From: Pipra filicauda
Lineage: Eukaryota > Chordata > Aves > Passeriformes > Pipridae
Reading direction: 5' to 3'
Length of the DNA stretch: 64,000 nucleotides
Assembly (NCBI RefSeq): GCF_003945595.2
Contig: NW_024104313.1
Location: forward strand, 992,001-1,056,000
The notes beneath the pieces were generated by a model. That model made no database searches, was not told the DNA's origin, and was given only the letters and a program-made list of their open reading frames with translations. The translations under genes were made by a program, and so were the position numbers. Of the stretch, positions 53,378-62,230 are shown one piece after another (positions within the stretch are counted from its first letter, which is position 1; each line of letters starts with the position of its first letter).

Positions 53378-53545
53378 TTGCAGAACTTGTTGGCTCAGAC
53401 TACCGCAGGGCAGTGGGCATCACTTACCAGCTTGCTTTCAGCCTGGGACTCCTCATCTTCACGCCCTGGCTTATGCACTTCCACATTAGAGGTGGCTCCA
53501 GCTTGCGGTCACGCTGCCCAATTTTTTTTTCCTTCCCTACTATTG
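53378..53545 (+). pseudogene. pseudogene exon 4, 1-nt deletion and TAG stop
   Basis: 168 nt against the usual 169. It starts AELVGSDYRRAVGITYQLAF. A single base is missing in the Thr codon near 53461-53462, after which the OCT frame is recovered only in a shifted phase (ALAYALPH, then TAG at 53487-53489 for Trp, then RWLQLAVTLPN). Acceptor TTTGCAG and donor TG|GTAAGT are good. Confidence 0.93.
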
Positions 53546-54356
53546 GTAAGTGCCTGGTCTTGTAGCTGCCAGTAATGCCACACCACACCGATAAAACCAG
53601 GGGACTGTAGCTGAGAGCTGACGTTTCTCTGTAGGGATTGGCTATAGCTCTACATGTAGGATTTCCAAGATGATATTGAATGAGATCTGGTGTTTTTCCT
53701 CTGCCCAAAGGTTTACGCTGAATCACCTAAGAGGAAGGTGATTCAATAGGTTGTAATGTTTCTGTGTTTGGGGTCCTTGATACACATCAAAAAATAATAA
53801 TGATTTCTTGAATAGTACTTGAGCTACTGTCAGAAGGGAGTTTTTTTAATAATTGATTATAATTATTTTTTAATGCAATTAACACACTTTTTTTTTTTTA
53901 ATGTGAGTAAAAATTCTCCTTAGAAAATTCCATAACTAGATCAGGGAACAGAACTGGGAGGGGTTTTTTGTTTGATTTTTTTTTTAAAGGTTATTTTTAA
54001 CATGGAAGAAACTAAGGATCAGGTTTACAGCTATTCTTTTTTATATCCACAGGCAATTAGCTATTTCTAAAATATGTCAAGAGAATTTATCTCAGACTAA
54101 TGTTTCCACACTATAATAAACTGGGTTTAGATTTAAAAAAAAAAGAATTAGATTCAGGCTACCTTGTCATTCAAGTGAAGCACAAATCAGAGTGCAATCA
54201 CTGGCAGCCACAGCTACCACTGAGTTCAGCACTGCCTATGGATCCTCAATACACTTTGGAATTCTAGCCTCAGCAACTCACTTCCATTTTCATTTTCTGT
54301 GTACCAGTAATGTGCATTTTCCTTCCCTGTAGCTGTCATGCTTATATGTGTTGCAG

Positions 54357-54471
54357 GTATCTGCCTGAGTCTCCCAGGTGGCTAATAGCTCAAAAGCAAA
54401 ACGATAAAGCTATGGAAGTTATTAAGCACATTGCCAAGGGAAATAAGAAGCAGCTACCTCTTTTTTTCCAG
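54357..54471 (+). pseudogene. pseudogene exon 5, still open
   Basis: 115 nt beginning with G, then [19 protein letters not shown], the conserved PESPRW motif and start of the cytoplasmic loop. Acceptor TTGCAG, donor CAG|GTGACC. Confidence 0.9.
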
Positions 54472-55013
54472 GTGACCGCACTGCATTTGCTGCACATCTG
54501 CGAGCCCTAAGCAAAATAATGCTATGACTTTAGGATTGTGTTGGTTTTAGAGTAGGGAGCAGGTTGGTGGTCAAAATCACTGCAGTTTCCTAAAGCAAAG
54601 GCAAGTGAATTTTCTTTACTTTGACTGCTTGAGACCTTTGCAGAGCATATTTGGGAAAAAGAGGCTTGCAAAAATATCCAGCAGGTAACAAAATTCTTCT
54701 TTTAAGTAGCATCAATCAAGAGGAAACTTGCCAAATCTCATTACTTAAAATTTCAGAACAGCCTTATTTATTATTTTTTTAAACGCTGCTTCATGCCATA
54801 CACATGACTACAGAGATACAAAGACTGCCTGTATAAATCTTCATATTTCCTTTCCCCACAACACTCCAGAGAAGTTATTTTGCCCTCAGTTACTTAACTG
54901 GCAAAATGAAAACTCTTATCCTCCCATCAATCTAGAGGAAAATACTCATTATAATGCTCACCACCCTCTCCCCCACCCACTGTAATCTCTTGTCCTGTGA
55001 TTTATGCTCCCAG

Positions 55014-55114
55014 AATCTCAGCTCTGAAGATGAAGATAAGTTGAAACCTTCATTTCTAAACCTGGTCAGGTCACCTCAGATCAGAAAATACACATTCATT
55101 TTGATGTACAGTTG
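55014..55114 (+). pseudogene. pseudogene exon 6, still open
   Basis: 101 nt encoding [20 protein letters not shown] and the start of TM7 (FILMYSW). Acceptor TCCCAG, donor TG|GTAAGG. Confidence 0.9.
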
Positions 55115-55285
55115 GTAAGGATGGGAAAGCTTTTGCAGACCAAATGGAAATGTGTGATCTGGTGCCCTTAAGTCATCATTGTTGATTTAAGCCTATTTTG
55201 CTCCTGACCAGCTGCAAATCTCAATTCTTTGCATAAACTTTCTCCCAAGGGGGTTGGCTTCATTCGCACCCTCTTCTCTGCCCAG

Positions 55286-55500
55286 GTTCACAAGTTCTGT
55301 CCTCTACCAGGGGCTCGTCGTGTACGTGAGAACAGCTGCTGGGAACATGTATCTGGATTTCCCCTATTCTGCACTTGTTGAGTTCCCAGCCACCTTCATT
55401 CTCATGTTAACGCTGGATCACACCGGCCATCGCTACACCCAGGCTGTGGCTAATGTGATGACCGGGGCTGCTTGCCTGGTTATGGCATTCATCCCAGACA
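55286..55500 (+). pseudogene. pseudogene exon 7, open but motif-degraded
   Basis: 215 nt, the normal size, encoding FTSSVLYQGLVVYVRTAAGN, TM8-TM9 and ACLVMAFIPD. The MFS loop normally DRxGRR reads DHTGHR, consistent with relaxed constraint. Acceptor CCCAG, donor A|GTGAGT. Confidence 0.92.
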
Positions 55501-56459
55501 GTGAGTTGTGCAAACCTCCTCTGCCAATGAATTCTCTCCCTGTCTCTTGGTTGCTGTTCTGGAAAATAGAAAACACTCCTTGTTAACCTGGCCCATGTCA
55601 GTATTGTGATCCAATGAAGGCAAATACCAGAAAAGCTAATTTATGTCCCACCATCAGCATTTATACCTACTAATGAGAGGCTTGAGAAGTGGGGTCAACT
55701 AAATATCCAAAACAGCATCAAATCAGATTGTAAGTCTGCAGGTACTAGGTCAAAGAGCATGCCTCGTTAAGTCCACAATTTTTATCTGGCCAAAAGTTTG
55801 GATTTGAATGAACAAATCAGGGGGTTCATCCAAAAATCCCCGTGCTTTCTGTTCTAAAAAGGAAAAATGTATAGGTACATGCACACACTTAAATATGCAC
55901 CTCAATAGAAGCAGCTGTTGAGACAATTCAGTTCAAATAACGTATTTAAAAGGTTCTTAAGCATCTCCATGCCTTGTTAATTAATGTATTCACATTATTG
56001 CCACAGAAGGTGAATTTTCTTGGGTTTTTGCCCCTGTCTCGAGGAGAGGGAGAAGGAAAATCTTCTTCATTGTCTAAAACCTTTAAAATTGCCTTTTGAG
56101 TTTGCCTCCACAAAACCAAAACACTGGACACCTGCTAGAGCACACAAGACAAACTGCTTTCAGTGAGAATGAAGAAAACTTTTCTGATTCCTGTGATATC
56201 TATGAACGATGGGAACCACTGAATGCTTGCCTTTGTGTTTGCAAGTGGTAACGTGATAAAGGGTTTGATTTTGTTATTAAGATAATGTTCAAAATGTTTA
56301 TAGATTGTTTTCTAATTGTTTCAGCAAGTAAAAGGATTCCCTGATAATTTATATAAAGACTTATATAGGATTTCATGTGAAGATTGAGAATGATAAACAA
56401 ATATTTGATTCCTTCTGCCCTTACAGTGTTAAAACATGCAACACATGGAGTTATACACA

Positions 56460-56595
56460 GCCTTTGACCTTGAGGTAAAAGGACGATAAAAGCATAAAAT
56501 GACTTTTTGCTTTTGCTTCAAGCTTCAGCTAAAAAATCACCTCAACCTTCAACTTTGAACTAAAGGACAGTTAAAAGCATAAAATTACTTATATT
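56460..56595 (+). repeat. imperfect direct repeat, about 84-bp period
   Basis: A segment with CCTTTGACCTTGAGG and TAAAAGCATAAAATGACTT recurs about 84 nt later as CCTTCAACTTTGAAC and TAAAAGCATAAAATTACTT. Confidence 0.75.
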
Positions 56596-56819
56596 TCTTT
56601 ACTTGAAAACTGACCATTCCTGGACAAAAAGCTACAGAGAAACTGCACATTTGCCTAACCTCTACATCTGTTTCTTCCACGCTAGCCACCTGTTTAAATT
56701 GTTATTAACATGTCTGTTAAGTTTGTTATCAAAAGCAAAAAGCAGCTAACAGAAATAGATGGACAAAAGCTGAAAATTAACTACATTCTAGAAATCACAG
56801 ACAAACTGGTTACTTGCAA

Positions 56820-56990
56820 AGGATGCTAAGTTTCGAGCTATGTTAACATATTATAATAATAATTTGTTTTATATACTGTGTTATTGTGATGATAACTTAG
56901 TCTAATTCTTTACAGGAGATGCTGAGTTTTAAGTTATGTTAACATATTGTGATGATAACTTGTGTGTAAATCTTTGAGTTTATTAACTAT
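56820..56990 (+). repeat. imperfect direct repeat, about 96-bp period
   Basis: GATGCTAAGTTTCGAGC at 56822 recurs as GATGCTGAGTTTTAAG at 56918, each followed by TATGTTAACATATT. The trailing TTGTGATGATAACTT is also duplicated. Confidence 0.8.
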
Positions 56991-57674
56991 TGGTTTTCTA
57001 TAACAAAAAAAAAAGGGGGGGAAGACAGTAGGTAAGATGTGATATAGGTTTGTTAAGCCTTATATTCTTCATATTAATTCATTTTCAAATTTTCCAAACA
57101 GGTACAGTTGCCAGATATGACTACCAGAAGTGACAGATTGAAAAACATGCAACCACTAACCACTTATAAATCTGTGCAGTTAAAAAATAGGGACATAATA
57201 AAAATTCTAAGTATGAATGGGTGAGTATGAATGAAGTGGCCACTTCTGTATGAATGAGAGAAGCTGTGTGAACATGTACGTGTGTGAACAGAGATGCTTC
57301 ATGTGCCATGAACAAATTACACTTACATCACAACACTGGTTCTCTAAGGGCCCTTTTCTAGAAATGGAGTTGAATTTCCCCTGGTTACCAATTACATGCA
57401 GGCCCTTGGAGAAGTGAGAGTCGATGTTTTACCCGGTTATGCAAAAACCTTCAGGTTAATAAAGTTGCTGTTTATCCCAAATACACACAAACCCTTAAGA
57501 AATGGAAGTACAAATTTATGTCAAGCAAGTCTCAAAGATTACAGGTAAAGGTTCAAATAAGTAAGTTTGTTAAAAGACCAAGCTGATGGAGTGGTAATTG
57601 TTAAAGGACGTTTACAAAGTTTAAAATGCGCTGTTGTTGCACTGTTTTCGTGACTCGCCTTAAATATTTAGAGT

Positions 57675-57895
57675 GGGGGAGATGTAGGAGTCGGGTTTCA
57701 GGAAAGGTGCCGAACAACACCCTGGGAAATGTAGTTACTAAGTACTCCCACGCACATGGGCAGTGAGATGCTCTTGGTGGTTAGTCAAGAGTCATGTGTT
57801 ACTTTGAACTGATGATAAAAGGTGTTGTTTTAATTGAATAAACGGATTTGGCTGTGCACCCCCCAAGAAACTAGTCGGGTCTGTGCAAGGCCACA
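57675..57895 (+). mobile_element. possible endogenous retrovirus LTR (solo or 3')
   Basis: A purine run (AGAGTGGGGGAGA) is followed by a segment starting TGTAGGAG and ending about GGCCACA. Inside are a TATA-like GATAAAAGG and an AATAAA at 57838-57843, with a short GT/C-rich R-U5-like end. This layout suits an LTR behind a polypurine tract, but no second copy or pol/env similarity was identified, so the class is unknown and the bounds approximate. It sits just upstream of pseudogene exon 11. Confidence 0.45.
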
Positions 57896-58081
57896 GAAAG
57901 ATCTCCAATTTACTCCTTATTCTGCTGCTCTTCAAAATAATCTAACCTCATTTGAACAATTGCCAGTGATGAGCTATCAGTTAAACCTAGTTTTCAATGA
58001 ATGTAAGCATACGGATTATTCGATGGATCACACTGTTAGGCACCAGGTGCATTACCTGCCTTTTCCCCTTTCATTCCACAG

Positions 58082-58148
58082 GCAAGAGAGAAGTAAAGAA
58101 AAAATTATTTATCTCCACATTCTGACTTCCAAAGTTGCCCCCAAGTAA
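58082..58148 (+). pseudogene. pseudogene exon 11 with stop
   Basis: Acceptor TTCCACAG, then codons for QERSKEKIIYLHILTSKVAPK and TAA at 58146-58148. The KEKxIYL core matches the OCT2 tail (KEKMIYL in human), placing this as the terminal exon although exons 8-10 are absent upstream. Confidence 0.85.
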
Positions 58149-61100
58149 TGGCCCGTTTTACCCTGGTTCTGCCTTTGTTGGGGCAGAGAGGCAGAAGGGG
58201 GCCAGGAGAGCAGCCACAACAAGCCCAGCCCTCAGCCCCACATGCAGGGGATGAGCCGTCCTACTCTGGTGATCTTGGCGCTGTTGCACTCCCCCAGCTG
58301 CCAACACTGAGGCTTGGGGACTTCCCAAGCCAGACGTTTTCTGCTCACATTTCTGCTTCACTTCCCTCATGGACTGTCCTGTAAATTTTTCTATTTGCCT
58401 TCTGAACACATTAATGCTTCTTGTGTTCCGGGGCATCTGGCAGCAGCAACTCATATGTCATGAGTGGGAAATTCATGAGGGAACACTTTCTTCTACTTCT
58501 TATAAAACTAAAAATCCCTTTGGGCTGCTCACTCATAGCTCATTTCTGTAGTGAGCAGGAATTAAGTCATGAGCTCAAACCACCTGTTCCAAGCTCCACC
58601 TGATTCTGCATGAAAGTAAGCACGTAGGCAGTAGCTGATTTACTGTCATAATTTCCTCTACATTCCTAAAAATCCTGTGGCTCCTGATGCCCAGCAGATC
58701 AGCTTTGTGAGACAGCTCCTGCTACCCAGCAGCAAGCACTGCCCACTTCAGGAGCCCAGAGGATATAGAAGCCCCTTTTTCCTCCTAGGTTGCTCCTCTT
58801 CTTCCAGAGAAATAAGTACAAAAATAAAGACTTTTTAAGCCCAGGCTAGCTTTTAAGATTTGGCATTCCAGAATTTGACTGGATATTAGGCAAGCTGGAA
58901 AATGAAAAGGAAGGCGATGAGGAGCTGGAGGCAGTAAAGCCTCAGGACGTGGGGGGGGCTGCATACAACTACATCATCGTTAGGGATCAGTGATGGGGTA
59001 GGCAGAGGAAGCCCCATCATGGACACCCTGGGGAGCAGCATGAACAATAACAGGACACTGTGCCCTGCATATTAAAGCATATTGACGTTTTCTTAATGCC
59101 CTGAGTTTGGTTATTTGCATGGTCAAACTCTCAAACAGCTGTAAGGAATAAGGACTGAAGCAGGGGGGAAAGATGAGCCAAAAAAAAGGGATATGGCTTT
59201 TAAAGTAGATCTCCCTCAATAACATGCTGGAAAATCAGTTCTGTAGTTCTTTTGAAGGTTGAAGGGTCCTCTCCACAGCCCTTAGGAAGCATTTAACATG
59301 CGATTCACATCATATTCATCAACTTGTATATATTCTTGGGATTTGAGTTTGTATCCTGATCAGTTCTAGTTGTGAGAAAAGGCCCAATTCCTTAATATTT
59401 TAGAACACTAATAGGATGTGGATGACACAGTGCCATAGAGTAGGGATGGGATTGGAGCACTGAAGTGTCCAAATAACAGCTATACTTGCATGTCGGCATT
59501 TGGATTTAGGTGCTGACAGCGACAGCAAAGGACAAGAACAGTGCTTAGAAAGGGCTGCCCCTGGCCACAAGATCATCTGCCCATCAGATGATGCCACAAA
59601 GAATGCCAGAAACTTTGTAAAACAGCAATTCTTTCCAAAACCCAGTTAGTAAGGGCTCGAGGGTACTCTGAAACATGGAGATTTTATGTTCTCTTTAGGC
59701 ACAGCTCTTGTAAAGTCCAGGTTTAAGTACTTAGGTGAGGGACAGGGTCTTTTTAAAGGGCCAGTCCCACTTTCATTAACCTGGACACTGCCCTGTTTGC
59801 ATGCTCCTTGGGTTGCCAGAGTCAGATGGTGGTAGGCCCTTCCTTGGGAAGTGCTCCTTACCAAGCTCCAGAGACAGCCCTGCCAGTGAGCTGGTTATGC
59901 TCCAGCAGCCCTAGGAACAGACAAACTTCAGCTGCTATTAAGAGGAAGGGAAGCTGGCAAACTCTTTTATCTGAAGCTTGTCTCATGCCCTAGAAAAGAT
60001 CTACTCCTACCACCCACTCAGAACACAAAGCCACTCCACATTTTGAGAGCAACCATGTGCAGCTGGACCTGATTTTACATATCTCTTAGACTTCAAGTCC
60101 AGGAAGCAATCGATAAATAGACAAAGGTCACCAGTAAGGAAATGAATGAAGCACATTTGCTCTTGTGCTCATTAAGGTGCCACCAAGAAGCAAATGCCAT
60201 TATCACTTGTAGGTGACTGCAAAGCAAAGGCACACCTCAGCCACAGTTGTAGCTCCTACTGTGGCAGTAGCGGTGCTCATGGAAATAAAACCCATGCAAG
60301 GGGGTAAGGGTCTCGAGAGTCAGCTTTTGTAGTTACTCATTTATTCATCTCAGTATTTGCTTTGCTTGACTTGTTACTGCCTCCTCCATTTTCTTTCTGC
60401 AGAGTTTTCAACAGGTTTTGCATCAATGAACTGTAAGTCAGCTGTTCTGACAGATTTATTTTATTGCAGAGCAGAGACATCTCTGCAACCACAGCAGGAA
60501 ACTAGCTCTGTAAGACACAGAATTACATCCCCACTGTCCTGTGAAGGAGCAAGATTCAGGACGGGAACAGTTCCAGGCACGGAGAAAAGCATACAGCAAT
60601 TGGCAGGACTTTATTATATGGACCTTACAGTCACTATATGGGCTTTACTGTTATTATGTGGTTTCATTGTATTCACACTACACAGTGCACAGCCTGGACA
60701 TGCCCAGGCTTGCCATGAGTTTGCCTGCTCCCTGCTTACCCCGCTCCTCCCCCTTTTGCCCGTGTCCCTATCCTGGTTTGTCCCCCTGCTTGTCTGTCTC
60801 ATGCTCCGCCCTATGTTCTGGCCCTTTCCCCACCCGAGCTGACAAAAGACCGTGTATAGACACGTGAATAGAGGATTCTACCTGCACCATTCCTCGTGTC
60901 CCATCCCCTCTTCGGACCGCGGCACTGTCCCTCTTGCGCCTCTCAGGACAAGCTCGTTCCCCTCTGACCCTGAAGCAAACACTAGTTTTGCAACTGCCTG
61001 GGCCAAAGTCATGTCATTCCTGATCAGTCCCTACGCTTCTCAGGGCAACCTTGTCATGGCTCTGCCTCACTGGACAACATGCTTTCCTGCCTCTGAGGCC

Positions 61101-62016
61101 CTCACAGCAACACTGAACATTAACTGAGGCTCAGGTCAGTTGAAAGCAAGGGCAAGGTCACCATACTGCCACCCTGGGAGGCAATCCTGGCAGAATTTCA
61201 CCCTGCCTGCTAGAGTTCAGCATGCTTTGCTCAGATGGGAGCTTTGTCCCTGCAGGTGACTATCTAAGGGTAGAGGTGTCTTGTTCCCTGCTCACAGTAT
61301 CCTTATTGAAAACCAGTGTTCCCCAGCAGTGACAGGGACCAGAAACACAAACAGCAAAGGGGAATCACAGGACCATTGTGCTTATTTTGCTTTGCAACCA
61401 CAAGTCTGTTACATTTGCTCACTGGGACGGACTACGAAATTTGTGAAAGCTGCTGGGTGTTTCCTGGCAGACCCAGTGCTGTCCCTGATGTTCCCTGAGA
61501 CACAGGACCCCTGGTCAGGGTCCTGCAGGTCCCCAGGCCTGAGCCCCGCTCACTCCAAAGGAATGGCCCTGTAGGGCACACTTATAAGGCTATTACCTTA
61601 TGAAATATTATGAGTCTTTCACCTATGCACTCCTCTTCACGCTCTGGAGTTGCCCCATGCCCATCTCATCCATCCATGTGAATAGCCAATTAAATAGGAG
61701 AAAATAATTTTTTTTTTAAGTCTGTGCAAATCTATTTCAAGTTGTAACATGAGTGAACTAGGTTTGTAGTTACCTTGATTCGCCAACAGACATAAGTCTC
61801 TGTTATATTATGCTGCCCCTTTGTAAGAAAAAACAAAAGCAGACTTCATGGAGGGATGGATCCCATCATTCCCAAGTTAAGATCTTTCCCCATGTTGATG
61901 TCCACAGAGCTGGTAAAAGATTTCCCAGCTATAAAATATATTTATTTTTGTGTATAGAGAGGGAAGCAACTATGCAGCAATAGGGACAATCCCCTCAGAA
62001 AACCCTAAACATTGTA

Positions 62017-62065
62017 AATAAAGAATATGCAGAGAAATAAAAAAAAAAAAAAAATTAAAAAAAAA
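62017..62065 (+). repeat. AATAAA followed by oligo-A tract
   Basis: AATAAA at 62017-62022 is followed about 17 nt later by a run of roughly 17 A, two T and more A. This resembles the 3' end of a polyadenylated retrocopy or a templated A tract. The source transcript is not recognised. Confidence 0.5.
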
Positions 62066-62102
62066 TAATAAAAGAGGCAGAGGAAAGACTTTTCAGAGAC
62101 TA

Positions 62103-62108
62103 TTTATT
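62103..62108 (-). other. candidate polyadenylation signal of SLC22A1-like gene
   Basis: AATAAA on the minus strand about 62 nt beyond the stop codon, well placed for a short 3' UTR. Confidence 0.45.
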
Positions 62109-62169
62109 CCAATTTACCTTTCCATGCTACTGCCCTAAAGCACACTACCCAGCAAGAGTTGCACCTTCT

Positions 62170-62230
62170 TCAGTCATGTTCTGCTGTTTTGACATGGAGA
62201 TAGATTTTTTTGGCCTTTGGAGCACTTTGC
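62170..62230 (-). CDS. SLC22A1: SLC22A1-like exon 11 and stop
   Basis: 61 nt after acceptor TTCTTGCAG encode [19 protein letters not shown] and TGA at 62170-62172. The basic KAKxxxIYLxV pattern matches the OCT1 cytoplasmic tail. Confidence 0.88.

Larger units (their letters stand above)
55501..58081 (+). other. interval where pseudogene exons 8-10 should lie
   Basis: No sequence resembling exon 8 (NAELYPT), exon 9 (CSSLCD) or exon 10 (LLPETKG) is visible on the plus strand. The stretch instead holds imperfect tandem repeats (56460-56990), a purine-rich A/G tract near 57004-57024 and an LTR-like segment (57675-57895). About 320 coding nt have been lost. Confidence 0.75.
49371..58148 (+). pseudogene. 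SLC22A2-like (OCT2/OCT1-type) organic cation transporter, unitary pseudogene
   Basis: Remains of an intron-containing OCT gene, not a processed copy. Exons 1-7 and 11 are found in order with recognisable splice sites. The protein remnants are OCT1/OCT2-like: MPTLNDFLEQVGE start, [66 protein letters not shown] tail. Position and strand between SLC22A3 and a third OCT gene match mammalian SLC22A2. Inactivating changes: 17-nt net deletion early in exon 1, one-base shift of the exon 3 acceptor, Trp-to-TGA in exon 3, 1-nt deletion and Trp-to-TAG in exon 4, and loss of exons 8-10 (TM10-TM12). Exons 2, 5, 6, 7 and 11 are still open, suggesting fairly recent decay. It could be SLC22A1-derived instead; SLC22A2 is preferred from order and strand. 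Confidence 0.93.
58149..62169. other. intergenic interval, tail-to-tail between pseudogene and SLC22A1-like gene
   Basis: No exon series is recognised. An open frame at 60357-60842 (plus, 161 aa) is hydrophobic and Cys/Pro-rich near its end but matches no family I know. An oligo-A tract preceded by AATAAA lies near 62017-62065. Confidence 0.55.

Noticed and set aside
60357..60867. 161-aa and 108-aa plus-strand open frames, hydrophobic and Pro/Cys-rich
   Set aside because: No family recognised, overlapping frames of similar length, no homology to OCT exons 8-10; could be part of an unknown repeat but not supportable as a gene.
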